Of a DNA stretch of 64,000 nucleotides, positions 53,956 to 61,591 are shown piece after piece. Position numbers and translations under genes: made by a program. Below the pieces are notes generated by a model that saw only the letters and a list, made by a program, of their open reading frames with translations, did no database searches and was not told the DNA's origin. The stretch's first letter is position 1. The number at the start of each line of letters is the position of its first letter. The stretch comes from Naasia sp. SYSU D00057 (GTDB lineage Bacteria > Actinomycetota > Actinomycetes > Actinomycetales > Microbacteriaceae). The stretch lies in assembly GCF_017916505.1 (NCBI RefSeq), contig NZ_JAFMSZ010000002.1:434001-498000 (forward strand), written 5' to 3'.

Positions 53956-54260
53956 CAGGCCTGCATCCTCATGATCTCGTTGAAGGCCTCGACGCCCTTG
54001 TTGCGCACGGTGGAGACGAGCTCGAGGGTGACCGCGGCGCGGGTCGACGCGATGGTGGCCGCGTGGATGTCGCCCAGGTCACCGGTCACGGCGGCGACGG
54101 CGAGCTGGCTCGAGGTCCGCTGCAGACCCTGCAGGCTGCCGACCGCATCGGAGAGCATGTCGCCGAAGGATCCGCCGGACGCGCCGGTCGCGGCCTGGGT
54201 CGCGGATGCCGGAAGCGCCGGGGTGATCCCGGAGACGCCGGAGATGCCGGAGACGGGCAT
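53955..54260 (-). CDS. fliE: Flagellar hook-basal body protein FliE
   Basis: First rod component, joining the MS ring to the rod. 101 residues from MPVSGISGVSGITPALPASA. The conserved C-terminal half reads SFGDMLSDAVGSLQGLQRTS, GDIHAATIASTRAAVTLELV and VRNKGVEAFNEIMRMQA, typical of FliE. The ATG overlaps the flgC stop by one base. Confidence 0.94.
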   Translation of the reverse strand: MPVSGISGVSGITPALPASATQAATGASGGSFGDMLSDAVGSLQGLQRTSSQLAVAAVTGDLGDIHAATIASTRAAVTLELVSTVRNKGVEAFNEIMRMQA

Positions 54261-54652
54261 CAGGACCTGCCGATCTGCAGTGCTGCCTCGTAGGTGCTCT
54301 TCGCCCGGTCGACGACCGCGGCGTTCGCCTCGTACCCGCGCTGGGCCATGATCAGGTTGCTCATCTGGGCGGAGAGGTCGATGTCGGGCATCCGAACCAG
54401 CCCGTCCTCGTCGGCGAGCGGGTTGGCGGGGTCGTAGGCGAGCCGGCCCTCGGCGCTGCCGAGGGCGGTGCCGGCGACGTTGACGCCGCCATCCCGGGTG
54501 TTCGCCCGCGCGATGACGTAGCGCTCCTGGAAGGCGTCGCCGTCGGTCGCGGACGCGGTGTTGACGTTGGCGATGTTGTCGGAGATGGCGTCGAGCCACT
54601 TCCGGTGCACGGTGAGGGCGGAGCCCGCGATCCCGATCGCGTCGAACGTCAT
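54260..54652 (-). CDS. flgC: Flagellar basal-body rod protein FlgC
   Basis: Rod protein. 130 residues. The start MTFDAIGIAGSALTVHRKWL with ISDNIANVNTA is the rod-protein N-terminal helix; VRMPDIDLSAQMSNLIMAQR and YEANAAVVDRAKSTYEAALQ form the conserved C-terminal helix. Length is normal. One-base overlaps with flgB and fliE. Confidence 0.95.
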   Translation of the reverse strand: MTFDAIGIAGSALTVHRKWLDAISDNIANVNTASATDGDAFQERYVIARANTRDGGVNVAGTALGSAEGRLAYDPANPLADEDGLVRMPDIDLSAQMSNLIMAQRGYEANAAVVDRAKSTYEAALQIGRS

Positions 54653-54993
54653 CAGCTGGTCCTCATCGCCGTGCGGGCGGAGTTGAACTCGCCCTCGACC
54701 GCGCGGGCGGCGAACTGGTAGCGGAGGACCGTGTCGATGTTGGAGAGCGTCTCGGTGTCGAGGTTGACGTTGTTGCCCTCGGTGTTGGTGGGCTCGAGGG
54801 AGACCTTCGTGGTGATCTCCGCGATGCCGCTGCCGCGGCGGACGCTCTGCGCGAGCGCGTCCTCGAACTGCACGCGCTTGGCCTGGTAGCCCGGAGTGTT
54901 GACGTTCGCGATGTTGTCCGCGATGGCGCGCTGGCGCGCCGAGAGACCGCTGAGCGCGGTCGTGAGCGCGGTCGTAGTGAGGGAGTCGAACAC
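54652..54993 (-). CDS. flgB: Flagellar basal-body rod protein FlgB
   Basis: Proximal rod protein. 113 residues from a GTG at 54993 (the family N-terminus FDSLTTTALTTALSGLSARQ). RAIADNIANVNTPGYQAKRV is the rod-protein signature, and LRYQFAARAVEGEFNSARTA the C-terminal helix. Two further in-frame starts upstream would add about 27 poorly matching residues. First gene of the long flagellar operon; no confident promoter was found, although a TTGACC lies near 55069. Confidence 0.92.
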   Translation of the reverse strand: MFDSLTTTALTTALSGLSARQRAIADNIANVNTPGYQAKRVQFEDALAQSVRRGSGIAEITTKVSLEPTNTEGNNVNLDTETLSNIDTVLRYQFAARAVEGEFNSARTAMRTS

Positions 54994-55090
54994 GACGTCG
55001 TCCTGTCCATGCAGAAAGGAGGGCGGCGGCCGATCCGTGGCCGGAGAAGTGAGCGATCCGTGCTCTAGGGTCAACTCTCGGTTGAAGGAA

Positions 55091-55135
55091 GCGCGCAGGT
55101 TAGCTGCGCCGCACCCCCCGACCAGGGGGCAGTGC
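55091..55135 (-). terminator. Double hairpin after the FliT-like gene
   Basis: In the direction of transcription, GCAC-CCCCC pairs with GGGGG-GTGC (55111-55135), and directly after it GCGCAG pairs with CTGCGC (55091-55107). The first stem touches the stop codon of the FliT-like gene. Likely ends the flagellin-fliD-fliS unit before flgB. Confidence 0.7.
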
Positions 55136-55401
55136 TACGCGACGGTGTCGATGAAGGCCGGAAGGTGGGAGGGCTGGACGGCGGAGGGCCGGCGCAGCGC
55201 GGCGAGCTCCCCGCCCACGCGGGCGAGCTCCGCCTCTGCGGCGGTGAGGGCGTCCTGCTGGCGGGCGAGGAGGACGCGGGCGCGCTGCTCGAGCCTCCGC
55301 GGCATCGGGTCCAGCCCGGCCGGCGGGGCCCATTCGGCGAGGTCGCCGACGGCCAGCCGGTGCTCGAGGTCCTCGAGGACCGCGTCCCAGCGATCAGGCA
55401 A
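55135..55401 (-). CDS. Small helical protein in the fliT position
   Basis: 88 residues, overlapping fliS by eight bases. MPDRWDAVLEDLEHRLAVGD and a coiled region (LLARQQDALTAAEAELARVG) suggest a small helical chaperone. FliT, the FliD chaperone, commonly follows fliS and has this size, but no firm sequence signature is visible. It ends in a strong double hairpin, so it closes the filament operon. Confidence 0.6.
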   Translation of the reverse strand: MPDRWDAVLEDLEHRLAVGDLAEWAPPAGLDPMPRRLEQRARVLLARQQDALTAAEAELARVGGELAALRRPSAVQPSHLPAFIDTVA

Positions 55402-55807
55402 GAGCCTGGCCGCGTCCGTCGTACGCGGGGGTCGCGGCCTCCGCCGCGGCCTGGTGCCAGGCGGAGCGGAGCGGCTCGAGCAGCGCGATGCATTCGCGGG
55501 TGCGCTCGACGTCGCGGTGGACGTTGGCGTGCTGCAGCGACCGGGTCACGAACTGGTAGATGCCGAGCAGGCCGGGCCCCCCGTCCCACAGCTCGGGCTT
55601 CAGCGTCTCGACGAGGTAGGCCACGATCTCCTGCGCGTGCAGAAGGTGAGTGGACGCGGTGCCCCAGGAGCCGGCGACCTGTGCCGTCTCGGCGCGCTGC
55701 AGGTCGAGCAGCAGGCGGTCGTAGAGCATCGTGAGCAGCCGCGCGGGGGACGCGGACAGCACTGCGTCGCGGTTGTAGAGGGCGCGGGCGGCGGCGAGAT
55801 CGTTCAT
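55394..55807 (-). CDS. fliS: Flagellin chaperone FliS
   Basis: Export chaperone for flagellin. 137 residues from MNDLAAARALYNRDAVLSAS. The family signatures LLTMLYDRLLLDLQRAETAQ, HLLHAQEIVAYLVETLKPEL and LLGIYQFVTRSLQHANVHRD are clear. The start codon follows the fliD stop by four bases. In Bacillus, FliS also helps the flagellin-FliW-CsrA switch. Confidence 0.94.
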   Translation of the reverse strand: MNDLAAARALYNRDAVLSASPARLLTMLYDRLLLDLQRAETAQVAGSWGTASTHLLHAQEIVAYLVETLKPELWDGGPGLLGIYQFVTRSLQHANVHRDVERTRECIALLEPLRSAWHQAAAEAATPAYDGRGQALA

Positions 55808-55811
55808 CGGC

Positions 55812-57197
55812 TCAGTTCGACGTCGGAGTGAGGGCGGCAAGCTGCGAGGCGAGCCAGTTGGACTGGGACTGAATGGAGCTCATCGCGGTCTCCATCGCGG
55901 TGTACTGCCGCTGCAGCATGTCCTTGCGCTTGGCGAGGCGGAGATCCCACGCGGCGATGTTCTCGTTCAGGGACTTGACGGCATTCTCCTGGCCGGTCAC
56001 CTTGCTCGTCAGGAAGCCGTCGAGCGAGTCGGACGCGTCCTCGGCGACCTCCTGCACCCGCGCCGCCGCAGCCGAGAACATCCGCTGCGTGCCCGCCGGG
56101 TCGCTCTTCAGCGCCTCGCCGAACTTCGCGGCGTCGAAGCTGACGGAGCCGTCCCGGGTGACCGAGATGCCGATGGTGGAGAGCGACTTGCCCTCGACCG
56201 GGTCGATGACCGCGGTGAGGAGGGCGTCCTTCAGCTGCCGGACCGTCGAGTCGCCGGTGAAGCTGCCCGCGCTGACGATCGGGGTGCCCGCCGCGTTCGT
56301 GGACGGCGTCACCTTCGACTTCACCGAGATGGTGCCGAACAGGGCGGACAGCTTGGCGACGAAGCCGCTGGCGACCGCCGAGGCGGCGTTCCCGTCCTGT
56401 GCGACCGTGACGGTGACGGGCTCGGTCGCGGCCTTGGCGACCGTGATGTCCGTCCCGCCGAGGACCTCGGCGAAGGTGTTGGTCGACGAGGTGAGCGTCT
56501 GCTCCGCCGAGCTGCCCTCCCAGAGGACGATCGAGGCGTCGCGCGCCGCAGCGACCTGGTCCGCTCCCGACTCGGCGAGCAGGGACGGCGCCGTGCCGGC
56601 CGCCACGTCCGCCTTCGCGCCGCGATAGGCGGTGAAGGCCCCCGCGCTGCCGGTCTGGGCGGCGGTGAGCTGGAGCCGGTACTGCGCGGTGCCGTCTGCG
56701 GCCTTGCCGGAAGCGACACGCGTCGCCGTGACACCGGCGCCGGCGGAGTTGATGGCGGCCGCGACGTCCTCGAGCGAGGTCGACGCTGCGGTGATCTCGG
56801 TGAGCGTGCCGTCGGCGCCCTTGATGGTGAGGACTGCGGGGTCGGAGCCCCACTTCGTCATCGCGCCGGTGACGATGGACTGGGCCTGCGCCGTCTGCTG
56901 CACCCGGAAGGTGACGCTGCCGGCTGAGGCGCCGGTGCGTGCGGTTGCTGTGGCGGCGTCACTGGAGGCGGTCGCGCTGAACAGGGCGAGCGAGGCGCTC
57001 GAGCCCACGTCCTTGGCGCTCGTCGCGATGCCGGCGACGGCCGTGTTGAGGGACCGGAGGTCCGCGAGGAAGCTGGTGGTCGCGGTCAGCTTCGTCTTGA
57101 GAAGCGTCTGCGGACGCGCCTCCAGCTGCATGAGCTGCGTGATGATCGACGTCGTCTCCAGGGAGCTCGCGAGTCCGTCGATGCCCAGACCGGCCAT
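55812..57197 (-). CDS. fliD: Flagellar filament capping protein FliD
   Basis: Cap (HAP2) at the filament tip. 461 residues. N-terminal region GLGIDGLASSLETTSIITQL and LMQLEARPQTLLKTKLTATT; a low-complexity Ala/Thr/Ser-rich middle; C-terminal region GISVTRDGSVSFDAAKFGEA, FLTSKVTGQENAVKSLNENI and QYTAMETAMSSIQSQSNWLA. Length is normal. It follows flagellin across a 98-base spacer that holds a strong hairpin. Confidence 0.94.
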   Translation of the reverse strand: MAGLGIDGLASSLETTSIITQLMQLEARPQTLLKTKLTATTSFLADLRSLNTAVAGIATSAKDVGSSASLALFSATASSDAATATARTGASAGSVTFRVQQTAQAQSIVTGAMTKWGSDPAVLTIKGADGTLTEITAASTSLEDVAAAINSAGAGVTATRVASGKAADGTAQYRLQLTAAQTGSAGAFTAYRGAKADVAAGTAPSLLAESGADQVAAARDASIVLWEGSSAEQTLTSSTNTFAEVLGGTDITVAKAATEPVTVTVAQDGNAASAVASGFVAKLSALFGTISVKSKVTPSTNAAGTPIVSAGSFTGDSTVRQLKDALLTAVIDPVEGKSLSTIGISVTRDGSVSFDAAKFGEALKSDPAGTQRMFSAAAARVQEVAEDASDSLDGFLTSKVTGQENAVKSLNENIAAWDLRLAKRKDMLQRQYTAMETAMSSIQSQSNWLASQLAALTPTSN

Positions 57198-57251
57198 GCG
57201 GTTCCCCTTCCCTCGCCGTCGGTGGTGCTTGTGGTGCGGGTGGTGCGCCGA

Positions 57252-57280
57252 GCGGCGCGACAGCGAAGCTGCCGCGCCGC
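57252..57280 (-). terminator. Hairpin between flagellin and fliD
   Basis: GCGGCGCG-CAGC pairs with GCTG-CGCGCCGC, 13 positions with one mismatch around GAA. It starts 16 bases beyond the flagellin stop. It may lower read-through into fliD or stabilise the flagellin mRNA, as hairpins after hag genes often do. Confidence 0.7.
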
Positions 57281-57295
57281 CCGGTCAGTGCTGGA

Positions 57296-58420
57296 TCAGC
57301 CCAGGAGCTTCAGCGCCATCTGCGGCATCTGGTTGGCCTGCGCGAGCATCGAGGTGCCCGACTGGCTCAGGATGTTCGCACGGGTGAAGTTGACCATCTC
57401 CGCCGCCATGTCGACGTCGGTGATGCGGCTCTTCGAGGCGGACAGGTTCTCGACCGAAACGTTGATCGTGTTGATCGCGCTCTCGAACCGGTTCTGCAGC
57501 GCACCGAAGTTCGAGCGGGCGGTCGAGACAGCGGTCAGCTGCGCGTCGATCGACCGGATCGCCGCCTGCGCCTCGTCGGCGGTGCTGAAGCTCAGTCCAC
57601 CCGCGACTGCGGTGCCCTCGTCGATACCGGTACCCGGAGCAGCGGCGGCACCGGCGGCGCCACCGGAGACGGTCCCGCCGGCCTTCGAGGTGACCACAAG
57701 CTGGTTGTCGTCGTTCACTGAGGCCGAGAAGTTCGTGGCGAAGTTCGCGTCCTTGTTCAGCGCGTCGGCGACATCCCCGACGGTCTTGTAGGTCCCTGCG
57801 CCACCAAGGGTGACGGTGACGTCGGTGGTGCCGTTGGTGAACTTCATCGCCCCGGTGACCTCGGTCGGCGTGAGGACGTCGAACTTGGCGCCGGCGGCGC
57901 CGAGGTTCGACGCAATCGACTTGAGGTCGGTCATCGCGACATCGATCTGGCTGTTGGCGTCGCCGCTCGCACCGACCTGGAACTTCAGGGTGCCGGCGTT
58001 GCCGTCGAGCAGCTTCTTGCCGTTGAAGTTGGTCGAGTTGCTGATGCGGGTGAGCTCGTCGGTGAGGCTCGTGGCCTCCTTCGAGATCGCGTCGCGGGCG
58101 CCGGTGCTGTTCGAGTCGTTGCCTGCCTGCACGGCGAGGTCACGCAGACGCTGAAGGATCGACTGCGCCTCCCCAAGCGCACCTTCCGCGACCTGCACGA
58201 CCGAGATGCCGTCCTGGGCGTTGCGAGCGGCGACGTTGAGACCGCCGATCTGCGACTTGAGACCCTCGGCGATCGTCAGACCGGCCGCGTCGTCGGACGC
58301 GCGGTTGATCCGGAGACCGCTGGACAGCTTCTCGAGCGACTTGCTCAGGCTGTTCTGGGTGTTCGTCAGGTTGCGGTACGTGTTGAGCGCACTGACGTTG
58401 GTGTTGATCTGCATCCCCAT
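57296..58420 (-). CDS. fliC: Flagellin
   Basis: Filament subunit. 374 residues. The D0/D1 ends are canonical: INTNVSALNTYRNLTNTQNS, LEKLSSGLRINRASDDAAGL at the start; SARSNFGALQNRFESAIN-like ends with RITDVDMAAEMVNFTRANIL and LAQANQMPQMALKLLG at the end. The middle (about 170-275) is the variable surface part. GGAGGA lies six bases before the ATG. It has a sigma-28 promoter and a leader rich in GGA. A single flagellin gene is seen. Confidence 0.97.
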   Translation of the reverse strand: MGMQINTNVSALNTYRNLTNTQNSLSKSLEKLSSGLRINRASDDAAGLTIAEGLKSQIGGLNVAARNAQDGISVVQVAEGALGEAQSILQRLRDLAVQAGNDSNSTGARDAISKEATSLTDELTRISNSTNFNGKKLLDGNAGTLKFQVGASGDANSQIDVAMTDLKSIASNLGAAGAKFDVLTPTEVTGAMKFTNGTTDVTVTLGGAGTYKTVGDVADALNKDANFATNFSASVNDDNQLVVTSKAGGTVSGGAAGAAAAPGTGIDEGTAVAGGLSFSTADEAQAAIRSIDAQLTAVSTARSNFGALQNRFESAINTINVSVENLSASKSRITDVDMAAEMVNFTRANILSQSGTSMLAQANQMPQMALKLLG

Positions 58421-58472
58421 TGCATTTCCTCCATGAGTAGGGTGTTCTGCCGGTCCATCCGTGGTCCGACGT
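58421..58472 (-). promoter_or_regulatory. Flagellin leader with GGA motifs, possible CsrA targets
   Basis: The ~50-nt leader contains GGA five times, including CACGGATGG (58455-58463), close to the CsrA consensus ACARGGAUG, and GGAGGA (58427-58432), which is the ribosome-binding site. Known in Bacillus: CsrA binds two sites in the hag leader, one at the ribosome-binding site. The same layout is inferred here since csrA and fliW are in the cluster. Confidence 0.5.
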
Positions 58473-58478
58473 GATCAC

Positions 58479-58505
58479 CTATCGGCTGCGCCTCGCGGCG
58501 CGTTA
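58479..58505 (-). promoter_or_regulatory. Sigma-28 promoter of flagellin
   Basis: On the minus strand, TAAC (58502-58505), 15 bases, and GCCGATAG (58479-58486) match TAAA-N15-GCCGATAA in ten of twelve positions with exact spacing. It lies between the sigma-28 gene and flagellin, about 60 bases before the flagellin start. Confidence 0.8.
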
Positions 58506-58525
58506 GCGTTCGCCCCGATCGGGGG

Positions 58526-59344
58526 TCACGACGCTGCGGAGCGGACGGCGACCGGTCCGCTGAGCTGCCTGCTCATCGCTGCGCTCGCATTCTCGGCGAG
58601 GCGGGCGAGGTAGGCGCTGCGCCTCGCCGGGGCGATGCGGGAGGAGGCCTCCTGCTCGGCCGCCGGCTCGTCGGCGTAGTGGGCGGTGAGCCCGTCGCGC
58701 ATGAGGCGGACCGCCTCGGCGCGCTGCTGGGACACGGCGGAGTGAGTGGTGCCGAGCTCCTCGGCGAGCTCCTTCACCGACCGGTCCTCGTAGTAGATCT
58801 GCTCCACGATGTAGCGCATGCGCTCGGGCAGCGATCGGACGGCGGCGAGCACATACCCCGTCCGCTCGGTCTCGAGCAGGCTGTCCTCGGGGCTCGCGAC
58901 CTGCGCCGCCATGGTGTCGGCGATCGTGTCGTCGAGCGAGGAGACGGTGCGCGCGGCGTCCGCGAGCGCCTCGGTCACCGAGGCGCGATCGACACCGAGC
59001 GAGACGGCGACCTCGTCGACGCTGGGGGTGCGGCCCAGGGCGGCGGTCAGCGACTCCTGCACCGCGAGGGACTCCTTGATGCGCTTCCGAGCGGTGCGGG
59101 TCGCCCAGTCGGCGGCGCGCATCTCGTCGGCGATCGCGCCGAGGATCCGGCGGCGGGCGAACGCGCCGAAGGGCACGCCGAGGGACGGGTCGTAGGAGTC
59201 GGCGGCGAGCACGAGGCCCATCGCGCCGGCTGACGCCAGGTCGTCGCGGGAGAGGTGCGTCGCGCGGGCGCACACGTCGTTCACGAGGTACCCCACGATG
59301 GCGAGGTTGTCCTCGACGAGCCTGTTGCGCTCGGAACGGTCCAC
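58526..59344 (-). CDS. fliA: RNA polymerase sigma factor for flagellar genes (sigma-28, FliA-type)
   Basis: Directs transcription of late flagellar genes. 272 residues from a GTG at 59344 with GGGGGAG six bases before it; an ATG at 59362 is an alternative. Region 2: NLAIVGYLVNDVCARATHLS, GAMGLVLAADSYDPSLGVPF, and ILGAIADEMRAADWATRTAR. Region 3: RTPSVDEVAVSLGVDRASVT. Region 4: ERMRYIVEQIYYEDRSVKEL and LGTTHSAVSQQRAEAVRLMR. A ~40-residue extra C-terminal tail. It sits next to flagellin, whose promoter it should read. Confidence 0.9.
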   Translation of the reverse strand: MDRSERNRLVEDNLAIVGYLVNDVCARATHLSRDDLASAGAMGLVLAADSYDPSLGVPFGAFARRRILGAIADEMRAADWATRTARKRIKESLAVQESLTAALGRTPSVDEVAVSLGVDRASVTEALADAARTVSSLDDTIADTMAAQVASPEDSLLETERTGYVLAAVRSLPERMRYIVEQIYYEDRSVKELAEELGTTHSAVSQQRAEAVRLMRDGLTAHYADEPAAEQEASSRIAPARRSAYLARLAENASAAMSRQLSGPVAVRSAAS

Positions 59345-59562
59345 GTGATGCTCCCCCGGCATTCCATTCGGGCGCACGGAAGGGCGCCCCGGATCCGCCC
59401 CATATCCACCGCCCCCGGCGGACACGGATCCGTCAGCTCATTCTCAGGAGATGGGGGGTAGGCGAGATAGACCCCATAAGTGGTTGCGTCGACCTCCCGT
59501 GTCGGGGAGGGAGGGACGTCTACGATGCGGCCGCCGTTCCGCACGGATACGGCCTCGCATCC

Positions 59563-59589
59563 TTACCTATCGGCACGGACTGCCGAATG
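59563..59589 (+). promoter_or_regulatory. Sigma-28-like promoter for flgN-flgK-flgL-fliW
   Basis: TTAC (59563-59566), 15 bases, then GCCGAATG (59582-59589). Spacing is exact; the -10 begins with the invariant GCCGA. It lies 80 bases upstream of flgN, whose leader has a GGAGAT/ATCTCC hairpin (about 59594-59616) and several GGA motifs. Confidence 0.45.
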
Positions 59590-59593
59590 TGAA
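59567..59593 (-). promoter_or_regulatory. Sigma-28-like promoter toward fliA, overlapping the flgN promoter
   Basis: On the minus strand, GCCGATAG (59567-59574) is identical to the flagellin -10. At the correct 15-base distance stands only TTCA (59590-59593), a poor -35. It would read toward fliA (start 59344) and permit self-activation. Overlaps the plus-strand promoter. Confidence 0.4.
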
Positions 59594-59668
59594 AGGAGAT
59601 CGGGGAAGAAAATCTCCGGATCCGGCGCAGTGCCCGATCTGCGCCTCGCAGGCAGGAAGGACACCGGC

Positions 59669-60154
59669 ATGAGCGCGAACGACCTCTCGACGCTCCTCTG
59701 GCGCGAGCGGGAGCTGCTCGAGCTGCTGCTCTTCAAGCTCGAGGAGGAGCAGCTGCTGCTCAGCGCGGGCAAGGCCAAGTGGCTGCCGTTCGCGACTCGC
59801 GAGGTCGAGCAGGTGCTCGTCCGGCTGCGCCAGGCCGGCATCGAGCGCACGGTCGAGTCCGCCGCGCTCGCTCAGGAGTGGGGCGCGGGCGACGAGGCGA
59901 CCCTGCGCGACCTGGTCCGGCACGCGCCGGCCGACGCGTGGCGCGACATCTTCCAGTCTCACCTGACGGCCCTCACGGCCCTCACGGCCCAGATCGCCGA
60001 TATCCGCGATGCGAACCTGACGCACCTGCGCGCCGCCGCCCGCTCCACGCAGGAGACGCTCGCGAACCTCGAGCCCGGCGGGGGCATGTACGACGGGCGG
60101 GGCGCGCCGGCGATGGCGTCGTCCGGCAGCCACCTCTTCGATCGGCGGTTCTGA
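59669..60154 (+). CDS. flgN: Flagellar export chaperone FlgN
   Basis: Chaperone for FlgK and FlgL. 161 residues from MSANDLSTLLWRERELLELL, with AGGAAGG before the ATG. Long helices (LLLFKLEEEQLLLSAGKAKW, ATREVEQVLVRLRQAGIERT) and a Gly/Ser-rich end are typical of FlgN. Family identity is low, but it lies one base before flgK, the classical place. First gene of the plus-strand flgN-flgK-flgL-fliW unit. Confidence 0.85.
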   Translation: MSANDLSTLLWRERELLELLLFKLEEEQLLLSAGKAKWLPFATREVEQVLVRLRQAGIERTVESAALAQEWGAGDEATLRDLVRHAPADAWRDIFQSHLTALTALTAQIADIRDANLTHLRAAARSTQETLANLEPGGGMYDGRGAPAMASSGSHLFDRRF

Positions 60155-60155
60155 C

Positions 60156-61586
60156 ATGAGCACCTTCGGCGCCCTCCACACCGCCTACTCCGGACTCCAG
60201 GCCGCCCGCGCCGGCATGGACGTCACCGGTCAGAACGTCGCGAACGCGACCACCGCCGGGTACACCCGCCAGCGGGTGAGCCAGGCCGCCGTCGGCTCTG
60301 CTGCCGCCGCCTCCAGCGTCTTCCGCACGGGCGTGAACATCGGGCAGGGCGTCCAGGTCACGGGCGTCGACCGGCTGAGCGACTCGATCCTCGACACGCG
60401 TGTGCGCTCCGCCGCGTCCACCGCCGGATACTGGTCGGTCACCTCGGCCGCCGTGTCCACGATCGAGACCTCCCTCAAGGAGCCCGGGACGAGCGGCCTC
60501 CCGGCGACCCTCGCGAGCTTCTGGGCCTCCTGGCAGAACCTCGCCAACAATCCCGGTTCGGCCGGCCACGCCGCGACCGTCCTCACCGAGGCCGGCCAGG
60601 TGGCCTCCCGGATCGCCGCCGGCTACAGCGAGGCGACCGCCGGCTGGGACAGCCAGCTCACCGCGGCCAAGACCACGGTCGCGACCATCAACGACACCGC
60701 GGCGCAGGTCGCGCGGCTGAACGAGCAGATCCGGCGCACGGTCGGCGCGGGCGGCTCGGCGAACGAGCTCCGCGACCAGCGCGACCTCCTCGTCACCGAC
60801 CTCGCCCGCCTCACCGGCGCCACCGTCCGCGACAACGGCGACTCCACGGTCGACGTGCTGCTCGGCGGCAGCGCCCTCGTCGCGGGGACCACGTCCCGCA
60901 CCCTCGCCGTCGCCGGCGCCGCCCGCCTCGAGGAGGCCGCGACCAGCCCGGTCCGCCTGGAGTGGAAGGGCGAGGGACGCCCGGTGGACGTCGAGGGCGG
61001 CGCCCTCGCCGCGCATCTCGCGCTGCTGGCACCCGCCGACGGAAGCGGCGGAGGCGGTCCGTGGGCCGAGGAGGCCGCCGTGTACAACAGCCTCGCGACG
61101 GGTCTCGCCGAGACGGTGAACCTCCTGCACCAGCAGGGCGACCTGCCCGACGGAACCTCGGGCGCCTCGTTCTTCGGCTTCAGCGCCGACGCGACGGTTC
61201 CCGCGGCGCTCGGGCTGACCATCCTGCCCACCGGCGTCTCCGGCATCGCCGCCGCCCTGCCGGATGCCGGCGGCGGCAACGGCGGGATGGCCGACAGGAT
61301 CGCCGGCCTCGGCCGCGCCCCGGAGGGGCCCGACGCCGCCTGGGCCGCGCACGTCGTCCAGCTCGGAGTGCTGTCCCGCACGACGGCACAGCAGGCGAGC
61401 CTCGGCCACCAGGCACTGGCCACGGCCAGCGGCGCCCAGGCGTCGCAGGCCGCCGTCGACCTCGACGAGGAGACGACCAACCTGCTCGTGTACCAGCACG
61501 CCTATCAGGGCGCGGCGCGCGTCATGACGGCCATCGACGAGATGCTCGATGTGCTCATCAACAGAACCGGGATCGTCGGAAGGTAG
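60156..61586 (+). CDS. flgK: Flagellar hook-associated protein FlgK (HAP1)
   Basis: First hook-filament junction protein. 476 residues. The start MSTFGALHTAYSGLQAARAG, MDVTGQNVANATTAGYTRQR, the motifs LNEQIRRTVGAGGSANELRD and QRDLLVTDLARLTGATVRDN, and the C-terminal ASQAAVDLDEETTNLLVYQH and AYQGAARVMTAIDEMLDVLI match FlgK well. Length is slightly short of enteric FlgK. Precedes flgL by five bases. Confidence 0.95.
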   Translation: MSTFGALHTAYSGLQAARAGMDVTGQNVANATTAGYTRQRVSQAAVGSAAAASSVFRTGVNIGQGVQVTGVDRLSDSILDTRVRSAASTAGYWSVTSAAVSTIETSLKEPGTSGLPATLASFWASWQNLANNPGSAGHAATVLTEAGQVASRIAAGYSEATAGWDSQLTAAKTTVATINDTAAQVARLNEQIRRTVGAGGSANELRDQRDLLVTDLARLTGATVRDNGDSTVDVLLGGSALVAGTTSRTLAVAGAARLEEAATSPVRLEWKGEGRPVDVEGGALAAHLALLAPADGSGGGGPWAEEAAVYNSLATGLAETVNLLHQQGDLPDGTSGASFFGFSADATVPAALGLTILPTGVSGIAAALPDAGGGNGGMADRIAGLGRAPEGPDAAWAAHVVQLGVLSRTTAQQASLGHQALATASGAQASQAAVDLDEETTNLLVYQHAYQGAARVMTAIDEMLDVLINRTGIVGR

Positions 61587-61591
61587 CACCC

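Noticed and set aside
59588-59672. Short plus-strand frame with a CPIC motif whose stop overlaps the flgN start
   Set aside because: No ribosome-binding site before the GTG and the frame lies within the flgN leader hairpins; a leader peptide is possible but not supported.
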